Below are positions 1-11,514 of a DNA stretch of 64,000 nt, one piece after another. The notes beneath the pieces are model-generated. The model worked only from the letters and a program-made list of their open reading frames with translations, was not told the origin of the DNA and did no database searches. The stretch's first letter is position 1, and each line of letters begins with the position of its first letter. Location: assembly GCF_963676685.1 (NCBI RefSeq), contig NC_092349.1, forward strand, positions 83,216,604 through 83,280,603, read 5' to 3'. Origin of the DNA: Mytilus edulis (lineage: Eukaryota; Mollusca; Bivalvia; Mytilida; Mytilidae). The translations under genes were made by a program, and so were the position numbers.

Positions 1-427
1 CGGGGCGGGTGGGGATGAAAATCTATCAATTAATTTTGATTGGCCTAATAGAAAAACAAAGGATATGGGCTATCCATCCATGACACGAAATCAGTACGTG
101 CACAAAAAAAATAAGGTAAAAACACAAAAAGCAAAGGAACAGAGCTTTTATTGTTGTTCATCATTTCAAAGTCACAGTTAGACTTCAACATGGAGCAAAT
201 AAACTTTTACCTAACTGCAAGTTTAAGACGACCCCTAGCACTGACTTATGTGGAATTCTTTGCAAAAATAATTTGAAATAAAAAATATTGTATACTATGG
301 ATTAAAAAAAAAAAAAAAAAAATTGTCTGTTTTGTCCTTAATTTTCATGAAATATTTTCATTAGACTGTGAAACAATAATCAGTCAATTATATTTGATTG
401 AAAACAAGAATCTATTTCTATTTTTAG
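1..427. other. KSR intron, left window edge
   Basis: AT-rich sequence ending in a pyrimidine-rich acceptor. Position 1 lies inside the gene. An A-run of about 19 occurs at 303-322. No other feature was recognised. Confidence 0.5.
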
Positions 428-520
428 AGCAATACGTCAGAAAAGACACTGCCAGAACGAGTGAATTCAGTAGATAGTCAAGATGACCCATTAGGGGGAA
501 ATCTGTGGCGACAAAATAGT
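428..520 (+). CDS. KSR: KSR exon a (first in window)
   Basis: 93 nt, phase 0 in and out, preceded by tttttag and followed by GTAAGC. It encodes a Ser/Thr/Asn-rich linker ([16 protein letters not shown]...) just before the kinase domain; the downstream [11 protein letters not shown] motif is the KSR kinase lead-in. Confidence 0.8.
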
Positions 521-3500
521 GTAAGCATAAATAATTGAATTTACAAAGTTTTAATCTAAATTTCTAATGATGCTTTCTTTAGACCATCACATCATTTATG
601 ATTTTTTTTCTTCACATTAAAATATTATAAACTGATTAATGTAAAATAAAAATAAAATAAAATTTCAACAAAATTTTCCTCAACACAGATCAAAGACTCA
701 AATTGGTTGTGCATGGTTGAATTAGATTATATTTCTTTTCAGTTATCTGTGACCCTAAAAGAATGGGATATTCCATACGAACAGCTTGTGATAGAAGAAT
801 CAATTGGTACTGGTAGATTTGGTATTGTTTATAAGTAAGTATTCCTAGGGAGAATTGTTTTAAACCTTGGTAGATTTGGTATTGTTTATAAGTAAGTATT
901 CCTATGGAGAATTGTTTTAAACCTTGTCAAGAATGAGTACGAGGCCAATCAATTTTAAAAGGTTTTGATAATGACCTAGCTATGAACAGACTTTTCACTT
1001 TGTTATGAATCTTTCATCATGGTTTAGGCATTTATTTTTTCTAAGTCTTTTATTTAAAATGATTAGTTATCAGTGATTATACTTTCAGAGTTCACAATGG
1101 TTCTGGATGCAATAGACTGTTGGTTTATTGGACAAATATTATTGGCTAGTCCAAGCAAAACATTTCACTGGAGAATCATTAGATTTAAAAACAAAGCAAC
1201 AAAAATAATGTTTTTTATAGGAAATGCAGACAAGGGTTTTTCTTATTTTCATTTTTGGGCGAGTTTCTATCATGTTGTCTATTGCAATATCTGTTACATA
1301 TATTGCATATATTGAAATGTCTGTTCAAAGAAATTTTAATTTTAAACTTTTTGTTCTGAAATTAAATATTTGTGTCATAATATTATGATTAAATAAATCC
1401 TCCTGTTATGTTTTCACATTTTAAAAAAGCAAGATATTTTAACACTAACTATATTTTTTCTAGGGGCCATTGGCATGGTAAAGTAGCCATTAAAATGTTA
1501 CATATGGATTCAGATACAGATAACCAAGCTCAGCTGTCAGCATTCAAACAAGAGGTAAGTCGTCTTTCCCATACTTAATAATGTTTCTCTAATCACCTTT
1601 CTCCAGCATTCAAACAAGAGGTAAGGCGTCTTTCCCGTACTTAATATTGGTTCTCTCATCACCTTTTTTAAGAATCAGCTCATTAGATCTAAACAGTGTT
1701 TATACTTGATTTTGAATAGAAGAAAACCCTAGTCTATTCTGAAAGAATAAATGTATTTACGAACAGGACATCATTGAACTTACAGCAACAGTTCAATATC
1801 TTGGGCTAAGTTCCCTCCAATTCATATACATTCTTGTTAAAGAAGAGATGGAATGGTATTGGAATAAATCTAATCTCCTAAACAAACTTTGTAAATCAGC
1901 AAACCGATCTTGAACATGACAATTTGTTTAAAATACCATACAGTTTTCATTTTGTTATTCAAAACAAAGGTTTGAACAGAAAAGCTTCTAGTGAACTTAT
2001 CATCATTAATATATGAAATATATAATTTGATTAAAACTTTTCTTTTTTTCCCACAGGTTGCAATGTTAAAGAAAACTCGTCATGATAATTTAATATTATT
2101 TATGGGTGCTTGTATGAAACCTCCACATTTAGCTATAGTTACAAGGTAAGGAATTTATAGTGTAATACTCTATTGATTACACCTGATCTGTTGTGACTTT
2201 ACACCTGATCTGTTGTGACACCTGAACCAAGGTAAATATTGATACTGATTTATTGATGACGAAGATCTCATAACAGTGGAAGAAAAGCCAATAGAAAAAT
2301 CAGTATCCAAAATCTTTCAATCAAAATTTTCTGTCTTTTGTATTGAACCAGAAACTCTTAGGGATTAATATTTCCTCAGAGGGCTCTTGTCTTTGTACCA
2401 AAATTCATAAAGAGGTATATGTTTCCTTGCTATTTTCTGTCGGATTACACCTAAGAGAATATGCAGTTTCCTACAGTTATCTATATCTGATTGCCTAAAG
2501 GTATAGTGATGCATTAAGGCAATACGAATGTAGAATTTTACCATTTCACAATCAACCTTAAATCTTCTATGGATACATTAGATTTTGAAATAGAGAATGC
2601 TTTATATCTATTGAATTATTCCTTTCATACTTGTGAGATAAATACATTTCAGTTTTTCTGTCTGTACCAGATTGGGAAATGATAAATTTGTGATTTCCAT
2701 TTTAGAACACAGATGATATTCTGCTATCAACCATTGCCTACACAGTTAATATATATATATATGTATAGGGCTGAACACTACTTGGGATTTTAAATCTTCT
2801 ATTAAAACTATTTGGCAACAAACAATTATGATGCTGCAGTGATATTGTTTGCCTTAAATTACCGGAGAATAAAGGCTTTTTCCCCTAGAGAAGAATCCCA
2901 ATTTGAAAAAAAATGGCTTAAAATTATTCCCAAAAAAGACAACTTTTTTTCCCAAACAGTGCAGACTCAGTAGTAGTTGTGCATGCAAACAAACTGAAAA
3001 ACACTCATATAAACATTTTTCATGCCTAAAATGACTACATGTGCAGATTTGAGGGTCTATTTATGTATCATCACTAACAATAAGGGGTCTTATTTCATAT
3101 GAGGGTTTACCTCTTGAAAAGGGATCTGCAAATTGAAGTTCCAGTCAAATTCATGGATAATTATTAATTTCCCAATTTGATAAAAATGACACATATTTTC
3201 CCAATAAAAAAAGGTAGAGGTAGTTTTCAAAGAAGCCAACAATATCACTGTGCTGCATATTGAGATGACTAATGAAAAAAATATTGAAGCCACACCTATG
3301 ATAATAGTTTTGAAACATTTGTTTTCATTAAATAAAGAGTTAAAAGCAATACAAAATTCTTAAAGTTTTGATATTTTGTTTTAATAAGACGTTTAAAGGT
3401 GAAGATAAGGCATCACATGAAATAAATTGGATGTAAGATCATTGTACTGATTATAAACTTTTCTATTTCAGTTATTGTAGTGGCCAAACATTATATGCAT

Positions 3501-6500
3501 ATGTACGAAGTACAAAAGAAAAAGTGCAGATGAATAAAGCTATATTGGTAGCTTCTCAAATAGCACAGGTAGGTCATGTACATATTTATAGTAATGTGTT
3601 ATAGTATTTATCATATCCCCATCAAGGACTGAGGATTTATGGTACATCATTGTTAGTTTATTCTTCCAAGCATGTTTTGCTACAACTCAATATAAAAAAG
3701 AAGCTGTGATATGAGTGCCAATGAGAGACAACTCTCCATCCAAGTCATAAGGTATAAGTTAACAATTACAGGTCAAAGTACGGTCTTGAACACAGAGCCT
3801 TAGCTAACATTGAACAGCAAGCTATAAAGGGCCACAAAATGACTAGTGTAAAACAATTCAAACAGGAAAAAAACAATGATCTAATCTATATAAAAAGTGA
3901 GAAACACCTATGAACCACACCAACAACCACTGAACAACAGGCTCCTGGCTAAGGACAGGTGCATAAAAATGCAACTTAAGTATGTAATTTTTAAACGCTC
4001 AAGTTCAAGGAAAACTAGCTACCTTTTAATTTTGATGATTTCCTATTAATTTCAGAGTTGTGGGGCTATATTCATAAAAAAAAAAATCTTTTCTATTTCT
4101 ATATAGTTATCGTATGTTTATATCGTGTAAATCACACATACATTTCTTTTTTCAGGGTATGGGATATCTTCATGCAAGGGGAATTGTACACAAAGACTTG
4201 AAGTCAAAAAATATATTTTTAGAAAATGGCAAAGTTGTGATAACAGATTTTGGTTTATTTAATGTGACACGATTGTGTCATGGTAACAGGTATGTAAAAG
4301 GTGATTTTTGCTGCAAAAATTATACGTATCTCTTTTTGTATGCATTTATTTTTGCAATTTTTCAATAAGTTACAAAATGTGACTTTGATTATTGCAGTTT
4401 TAAGAAAATCTGCAGACTAACAGAGTGCATTATTTGTATATAGTATTTCTTGGATTTGATTGATTTATCTTTCATTTATTCATTTGTTAACAATCACAGA
4501 AAAGTGAGACAGCAACCAGATAACATATTAACCAAAATATAAAATTCAATTTCTCTTCAGTAATCTTATACAATGTACACTTGCATTTACTATCATTGGC
4601 ATGCATGTAACATAAGGCTAGAAACACTGTTAAATTGTTAACAGACTGGAGGAATTTAAGAACATCACTCGACTTATGTGTTTATATTTGTAGGATACGA
4701 GAGTGTTTAAACATGTGTTTATATTACAGGAAGGGAGAGTGGTTAAACATATCACCAGGGTGGCTGTGTTACCTGGCTCCTGAAGTAATTAGACAGTTAC
4801 AACCGTTGAGTGGTAAACTGGATCTCCCATTCTCAGAAAAATCTGATATTTATGCATTTGGGTGAGTAAATAATTTTAAACTGAAAACAGACTTCTTTAA
4901 TGTTTGGACTATTCAATTTAAATAACATGTTAATATAGAAAAAGAGATATCAAATTAGATAGGTTAAAATATTTATCTTTAATTTTTTTTATTGACACGA
5001 TCAAATGGGATTTTGAGTGCAGTGTCAAAATTGATAAATAAAACAAACTCTCAGCAGATTATGCAAGACTAATAAATTCAGATTGAGATCAATGATTTGG
5101 AAAAAAGGAGAATCAAGTGCTTAGGCAATTTTTTTAAGGGACATGTTAAAACTCTATGCATTAACCATACATACAGCTCCATTAGGGGCCCTGAACCTCC
5201 TACCCTGGCTGCAGGCTTCAGTTGGCCCTTGAACAAAAATGTGTACTAGTTCACCAAAAATGGATGACAAACTAACCTTCGAAACATATAAATAAGCCAA
5301 TATTAACAGAACAAACAAAACTAACAAAGATCTTGATTTCAGACAGGCTAAAAAATGTGGCAAGTTTAAACATGTTTTATGAGATCGTAACTCTTCCCCC
5401 TATACATTTAGCAAATGTAGATGTAGAATAAATCAACACACAGCAATATGCACAGTAAAACTTAGTTTAAAATAAGTCTTCATATAGCAAAGATACAAAC
5501 ATATGATTATAATTTTCAGGACTGTATGGTATGAGCTTCTCTGTGGGGAGTGGCCATTCCGAAATCAACCTCCAGAAACTGTTATATGGCAGGTGGGAAA
5601 GGGACTGAAGCAATCATTAGGAAGTATTTCAGGAACCAGGGAATTTAAGGTAGCATATATATATTTATAAATACATTATAATATCTGAACATTTAGTTTG
5701 AATCAATTATTTTGTGCAGCAGCCATTTCCTAGATACCTAGTACCAGTAAGCTTTTAATATACACAAAGTATAACCAATATTAATCTATCGTTCAAAATA
5801 AGTTGTTAACAAATTATAAGTGAATAACATATAGACCTGTAATATTTTTGCTTGATTTTTGGGATACGATTGCTTTCAAGCAATCTGTAGACTTATACTA
5901 GTGGCTCAGGACAATGCCCTCACGTCAATTGTTTTATTCTAAACATAAAGGACCATCTCAGATTCTTATGATTGTCTTGGTTTTTAAAGGTAAAAACAAA
6001 CAAAGGGATTGAATTTAAACAACTTTCCTATAATGTTCTTTTCATAATCTTCATGTTTGATATTTCCCTTGACTTATATGCGTGTTTTTAACAACACGGA
6101 AAATCAGAATCAAGCAGTATTTATATTTAGTATTTTTATAAATTTAGAAACACGTCAGAGGGACTTCCCCAGTTGTGATAAAAATGCGAGAGTTCTCTGA
6201 ATTCCGATAAATCTATTTCTGTCATATAACAACTGAAGTGGAGTTTTACTTATATGTCACCGTTATTAAACTGATTTTTGATATTGTACTTCTATAAAAA
6301 ATAGAGAACCATTTAGGTTTAATATATGTTCTTACTACAGGGTTTGTTTAGGTAATTATGCGCATGCGTATAGTTTACTTGACTTCAAGGGGTACTAGGT
6401 TAAATGGTTGCTCTGGATTCCCCACTAGATTGATTAATTTATAACTCATGGGATCCTTTCTATGTATGTCTGCTATTGAGGGTTATTGTTGTTGCATAAT

Positions 6501-7473
6501 TTTAAATCATATGCATCATTCAAATTAAAATAAATGTCCTCATCGTTAAGGTTTATTTTCAACACCCCTTCAGGCGAAATAGAGTCTTCCATATTATTGT
6601 TTTGAGTTGTCTCCCTTCCGGAAAGCACTTCCGTGGAATTCTGACATTACGTTGAGAAAAATTAACTCGTTCTGCCGATAAACGTCGTATTATATTAAAA
6701 ACGATCGCAATTTAAACTGATAAATGTGTACGGAAAGGAGTCATGATCACTGACCCAAAGGAAATTAAACATTTAAAGAGTTAGGAATGGGGTTCCTCCT
6801 AGAATTAAAGTAGGAAAATAGGTGGTAAGATACGAAGTGAAATACTTCTCTCACTCTGAGTCTCAGTGACTGATGTGGAAAGTAAACTTGAAATTGATAG
6901 TACAAAAATAAAACACAATAGGCATAAGTACATTGTTCATACACTTTTAACAGGGATTGGCTATTATATAACTATTCAGATTACGTAAATTACATTTTAC
7001 ATGTGCAGTTGAATTAGTTTTGAAAATAATATTATCCAGCTACATGTGTCAATGAAAACAATGGCAATCATATCCCACAGAGCAATCTGCTCTTTGATTA
7101 TTAAATGAATTTAGTAGTTTTTATAAATGTTACTTGTAATGGCCGTCTTTTCCCTTAGAGCTCCCAAGCTCTTTGATTTAAATATTGCTTTTCACAAATA
7201 GAATGTTGGATTTGAAAATGTCTGACTATTACAAGCTTTTATTATTAGGCTAATCAATATATCAAATTCCCATTACAATATTATGTAGCATTAAGACATA
7301 TACTCTTTCTTTTTCAGGATTTGTTAATGATGTGTTGGACTTTTAATAATAGTGATAGACCTGACTTTGCCTGGATTTTAAAAGCCTTAGACCGTTTACC
7401 TAAAAAACCTCTTCATCGGAGTCCTTCACATCCTATCCATATATCACGCAGTGCCGAATCAGTTTTCACATGA
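428..7473 (+). CDS. KSR: KSR (kinase suppressor of Ras), C-terminal part, 9 exons
   Basis: Scaffold pseudokinase of the Ras-RAF-MEK-ERK cascade that brings MEK to RAF at the membrane. Coding segments: 428-520, 743-834, 1464-1554, 2057-2145, 3472-3568, 4156-4289, 4730-4861, 5520-5649, 7318-7473; all have GT/AG borders, phases are continuous, and they sum to 1,014 nt (337 residues plus stop). The 5' part, including any CA1-CA4 regions, lies left of the window. Seen: glycine loop GTGRFG, VAIK lysine (about residue 72 of this fragment), catalytic loop HKD instead of HRD (166-168), DFG (185-187), LAPE and a WPF-containing C-lobe. HKD and the LKSKN context favour KSR over RAF. Vertebrate KSRs have Arg in place of the VAIK Lys; here Lys is kept, as reported for some invertebrate KSRs. 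Three exon borders carry tandem duplications (see findings). Identity is confident; exact transcript structure is inferred. Confidence 0.93.
743..834 (+). CDS. KSR: KSR exon b (glycine-rich loop)
   Basis: 92 nt ending in phase 2 at GTAAGT. It carries [10 protein letters not shown] and the GTGRFGIVY loop. Its last 23 nt and the donor are duplicated 57 bp downstream. Confidence 0.92.
812..925 (+). repeat. 57-bp tandem duplication across the KSR exon b donor
   Basis: Two adjacent copies (812-868, 869-925), nearly identical, each with the last 23 nt of exon b plus GTAAGT and 28 nt of intron. The donor is therefore present at both 835 and 892. Confidence 0.95.
1464..1554 (+). CDS. KSR: KSR exon c (VAIK)
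   Basis: 91 nt with [12 protein letters not shown], then a linker ending AFKQE, donor GTAAGT. The last 14 nt and the donor are duplicated 66 bp downstream. Confidence 0.92.
1538..1669 (+). repeat. 66-bp tandem duplication across the KSR exon c donor
   Basis: Copies begin at 1538 and 1604. Each contains CAG, the 14-nt exon end, GTAAG and about 48 nt of intron. The second copy is preceded by a pyrimidine-rich tract ending ctccag, so it looks like a 14-nt mini-exon. Confidence 0.93.
2057..2145 (+). CDS. KSR: KSR exon d
   Basis: 89 nt encoding the alpha-C to hinge part ([27 protein letters not shown]). Acceptor cccacag, donor GTAAGG. Confidence 0.92.
2177..2222 (+). repeat. Short tandem duplication in KSR intron
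   Basis: A unit containing acacctgatctgttgtgac occurs twice in a row, about 30 bp inside the intron after exon d. Confidence 0.8.
3472..3568 (+). CDS. KSR: KSR exon e
   Basis: 97 nt encoding [13 protein letters not shown] to QIAQ (hinge and alpha-E). Acceptor atttcag, donor GTAGGT; phase 2 in, 0 out. Confidence 0.9.
3690..3985 (+). repeat. Interspersed repeat family A, copy 1
   Basis: Shares an ordered set of blocks with 24318-24545 and 27830-28020: A-rich start then gaagatgtggtatgattgcc-like, a caatgagaca block, ggtcaccgtacggcc-like, agctataaaaggcc-like, and acaattcaaac. Non-coding and SINE-like in size, but no polymerase III boxes were confidently seen. Confidence 0.75.
4156..4289 (+). 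CDS. KSR: KSR exon f (catalytic loop and DFG)
   Basis: 134 nt with [19 protein letters not shown] and VVITDFGLF. The HKD triad and intact DFG are visible. Acceptor ttttttcag, donor GTATGT. Confidence 0.94.
4678..4750 (+). repeat. 37-bp imperfect duplication across the KSR exon g acceptor
   Basis: gtgtttatatttgtag (AG at 4692-4693) is repeated as gtgtttatattacag (AG at 4728-4729), each followed by related exon-like sequence ending in taaacat. Confidence 0.88.
4730..4861 (+). CDS. KSR: KSR exon g
   Basis: 132 nt encoding [18 protein letters not shown] to SDIYAFG. The chosen acceptor is atattacag; a duplicated acceptor 37 bp upstream would add 12 in-frame residues without a stop. Confidence 0.88.
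5520..5649 (+). CDS. KSR: KSR exon h
   Basis: 130 nt encoding [19 protein letters not shown] and [10 protein letters not shown]. Acceptor attttcag, donor GTAGCA. Confidence 0.9.
7318..7473 (+). CDS. KSR: KSR terminal exon
   Basis: 156 nt in phase 0 with [20 protein letters not shown] and the C-terminal helix, then a basic Ser/Pro/His tail and TGA at 7471-7473. Acceptor ctttttcag. Confidence 0.92.
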   Translation, partial: DLLMMCWTFNNSDRPDFAWILKALDRLPKKPLHRSPSHPIHISRSAESVFT

Positions 7474-7934
7474 CAAACATCTGACATGGGCACATCAGCT
7501 ATTTTATGTGATATAGCCATGGCAGAGGCGTTAAATTCTGCAGGGATTCATCCCACAACAATAGACGAGTTGGCCAGTTATGTGAATGTCCAGTACAATT
7601 TTTCCATTCAGGACGAGGAATATAATTATGTCATGAAGATCACATTCACACAACCTCTATTATCTGGATTCGGAAAATTATATCTGACCGTGATTGTTTT
7701 AAAGGCTGCAAAACCGTCTCCACAGCTAGCAAAAGATAAATTATGTGTTTTAATGCATGTCAAACTAAGTCAAGCATCTGTTTGGATTTTCTGTGTTTTT
7801 TTAACCAGAGAGGTTCAGAACATCAGTTTTTATCACTTTCTTATTGATCACCTGTGTCTTTGAGGTCTTCCTTTGCCTGTAGTTAGGACATGTAGTATGT
7901 CCAAAAAAAAGTTTTAACAATTCACTTGCGAGAG

Positions 7935-7968
<34 letters not shown>

Positions 7969-8044
7969 ATTTACAATGGCTTTGTTTTTAATTGTTGCTT
8001 TCATTTTTTGATTACAAGAATTGTATACTCTATAAGGGAATAAA
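7474..8044 (+). other. Probable KSR 3' UTR start with poly(A) signal
   Basis: Follows the KSR stop. A first AATAAA occurs at 8039-8044, another near 10945. The true 3' end is undetermined. Confidence 0.4.
7938..7967 (+). repeat. Uninterrupted G30 tract
   Basis: Thirty consecutive G in the presumed KSR 3' UTR, in AT-rich surroundings. It could form G-quadruplexes in DNA or RNA; length is likely polymorphic and may be misassembled. Confidence 0.95.
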
Positions 8045-8615
8045 TATTGAGTTTGATTGCAAGCTGTTTAGCAAAAATTGATGTGGTTTTAAATTAAATT
8101 AAATTTTATTAAAGCTAATCATTATTTGCATATAAAGTGCAAATTTGGTGAAAAAAGCTGTCAAATTTAGTATTGTTTGCCATCAAACATGTCAGAATTT
8201 TAACTAAATTTTGATGTATTTAGAATATTTCTGAGGTTATCTTAAAAAAATAGTAAGTTTTAAATCTTAAAATCTTAAATCTCCAACGGAAGTTATTTAA
8301 AGGGAGTTAATCATTGTATAAATTATAGTCAACCATGACAAAGTAATTTACATTTTTAGGCCAGTATAAATTGTAAAGTTTTTCCAGATATATATAAATC
8401 TTTGATACCTTTTGGTTTTGTTTTGAGATATAAGACAGAGGATTACCTTATCAAGTTGGCAATATATTACCTTCAGACATAACTTGTTACAGTTTTATTA
8501 TCATTTTTTACGATGATGATTTTGTTTTATCTTTGTTGCTTGCTTCAAAAATACCAACAAATATTTAAGAGTTTTATAAGTTTGTTATTGGACTGTGTTA
8601 GTTATAACTCTACTA

Positions 8616-8823
8616 CTGTGGATTCATTTATTTTCGTGGGTACCAATTTTCGTGGATTAAGAAAAACTTGCATATTCGTGGATATTTAATTTCGTGGTTT
8701 TGCTGAAGTCTGCATCCACACCTATAGAAAAATTATCATTCGTTGAATATTTAATTTCGTGGTTTGACTGTGCCCATGAAATCCACGAAAATTGGTATCC
8801 AACGAATAATAATGAATCCACAG
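8616..8823. mobile_element. MITE with CTGTGGATTC ends and TA target duplication
   Basis: Terminal inverted repeats CTGTGGATTCATT.../...AATGAATCCACAG, with internal blocks such as ttttcgtgg and ccacgaaaa also in inverted arrangement. Flanking TA on both sides (8614-8615, 8824-8825). The TA target fits a Tc1/mariner-type parent. A decayed copy lies at 27600-27780. Confidence 0.85.
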
Positions 8824-8825
8824 TA

Positions 8826-11500
8826 TATGGTAGGTCAATACTCAACAGCCTGAATTTCATTATATTGAGAGTATTTGTTTTCAACTAAACATTACAAAAC
8901 AGGATCAAAGAAGTATTAGAACATAGTAAACAAATAAACAATAAAGGTAACATAAACTGGAAGCTTAGTACTGATTGGGATGTTTACTTTTTAATTCTTT
9001 ACTCCATGATGACACCTTTTGACGCCTGTGTAGTACCTCAGTTGGAACGCTTTGACTACAAAGTGTCGGCTTCAAACTTAATCAAATTTGTATCCAATGA
9101 ATATGAAAAGGATATTCATAAGAATATCTAACTTGAATTTATATGATGAAATATTTGTTTTTCGCAATTTGTTTATACTTTAATGCATATTTTTAGCCTT
9201 TTATTGAAAAATTCTCTGCGAATCAAGTATGCAACAAAAAAATGTCAATGGAGGAAAGGGTTAAAATGTATGGCAATTTAAGGTTTTGTCTAAGATTTTG
9301 CAGTTCCTTGGACATATGTTATGAGTATGAGCCGGATATGGTGTCTTATTCTTATTTCCTTTGTCCTGTTCTGGGGAAAATAAAAAGCCATTTTGAATTT
9401 GATAATGGTAAAGGAAGACTATTCAGCTGTTATATTAAATTCTGATGTGAATAATAATCCTCATGCCTTTGTGAAATGCTTTGGCTTTCAGATTCTTTAC
9501 AGAGCACTTTAAAGTTAAAACATTTGACAAGAGATGTGTATTGTTAGATAAAAAGTATTATTCCTGACTCTTTTTGATTTTCTGCTTTTGCTAAGTTTTT
9601 CATTCATTCAGTTATTAAATCTGAATAATTCAGTTGAATCTGTGAAGTCATTAGTCATGTTTCTATATAATATCATGTGAATGGTCAGTATCTGGTCAGT
9701 ACCTTCAACACAAGTTAGTTTGACAACTGTGGTATTTCATTACTATATATGTGATATACATTTTTATTATCTATATTTTCATTATATATGACTGAAGTGC
9801 TACACAAATTTATTTATATAGAGTGCATTAAATTAAGGTATAGAATTGGTAATTATATGGAGATATATTCCAAATCATATTCATTTGTCTAAATTTTTTG
9901 AGTAACCCATAGTCAATGCAATTCTTATCATATCAATGTTTAAAGTGGGAAATTATACTCTTTCAAAATCATCATTGCTGATATAAGTAAAGCTCTTCTA
10001 GTGGTGAAAACTACCATAAAGATAATTGATTACATGCCCTTTAGGATTAGAGGGGTGGACTTGTAACTAAAATTCTTGCATAACTTTGATGAGGTAGTCA
10101 ATAGTCTTTTCAAAGGGGAGATAATAAATGAATCATGCGAAGCAAAAACTCCAAAAAAATATACATGATTAATTCCCTTGTGTAATATCTGAAATGCATA
10201 AATAGACAGTGATCCCATTTCAATTACATAAATCTGAAAATTTAACAAGTACCAAAGCCCAAAAAATAAGAAAGAAAATTTACATGTTGAGAATATCTAT
10301 AAAATATTGAATATTTAACAACAAAAAAGGGGGAACATCGGTTTATTGATTTAATTAGAATGACTTTTATCCATTAAACTATGCAGAAATATTGCCAAGA
10401 AACTTTAAACGCATCTCTGATTTAGATGCTACCTAGAAGTTATGGTATCTATAAAATAAGACAATTTTCATTTATTTATTTGTGAGCCGTTATTTCAGTG
10501 TTTTAGTATTACATTTTAAGCTTAATGATCTCTCTATGTGCATTTTAAATTTCAGCTCAATTTTTAGACTCTTGGACTCTAAAATGCCTCTCTTCTTTTC
10601 CAGAATTATTATTGCATGGATATGATTTGGAAAATAGCAACTTTTATGAAATCAAGTATAAAATTTTCATTGGAACTGTATTGTCATGATCTTTGGAGTT
10701 TTTTGTTAGTGTGATAATGATACAATCAAATGAAGCACTCAAATGACTAGGAATTAGCCTTTACTTTTAAATCATTCCATTTTATTGTGTGCTAGTGATT
10801 GAACATTTGTATCTCAGAATGTGTGTGGATACTGCATTATTTAATTGATATGTGTTGGAGTATGGGCGGATAACTCTCTGAATGAATTGTTGTAAATGTA
10901 ATTAAATCTTATTTCAAAAATATTTATGTTTCTAATGCAAAAAATAAAGTAAAAACCAATATAAAATGTGTTTTATTTCAATTTTTGTCTTGCTTGCTAT
11001 TTCTGTAGTAGATTGATGCTATTTCAGCTGGTGATGTGGACATGAACTATTTGTATAAGCTGTTTATTCAGTAAGTAGATGACCAGGGCCCTCGGTCAGA
11101 AATGCATGCATTAATTTTCAAAATATTAATATAACAAGCCATAGGTCTACTTTGTTTGATGTAGATGAAGGCTTGTTGTCTGACACACGTTACTTCATCT
11201 GACCGTGACCTTCATTATTCATTGGTCAACTTTTAGTTTTCAATATTAGGTGTTTCTCAGATATAACAAACAATTGGTGAAATATATATTTGGTGTAGAC
11301 AATGATTTAATGATACTTGAAGTAAAACCTTGATCCAACCGACTTTTAACATAAATTTCAACCATATTCGGTAAATCAGATGAGACATTTAATAAGCATG
11401 TTCACCCTTGTTTAGATTCTTATATTACATGTAGTTGTAATATTGGTCTTGTTTTGGGAGGAGATTGGTGTTAGTGTGTTCGTTATTTTGGGAAATTCTT
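8826..11500. other. Unassigned AT-rich stretch
   Basis: No exon, RNA gene or clear repeat was recognised. It may contain more KSR 3' UTR, given AATAAA near 10945. Confidence 0.4.
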
Positions 11501-11514
11501 TATCCTTTTTTTGT

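Noticed and set aside
7486..7863. 125-residue ORF right after the KSR stop
   Set aside because: Lies in the probable 3' UTR, has no recognisable domain and no splice or promoter support.
7801..8004. Minus-strand ORF with a proline run
   Set aside because: The proline run is just the complement of the G30 tract; no family resemblance.
8657..8888. Overlapping ORFs on both strands
   Set aside because: They fall inside the MITE at 8616-8823; open frames come from its inverted repeats.
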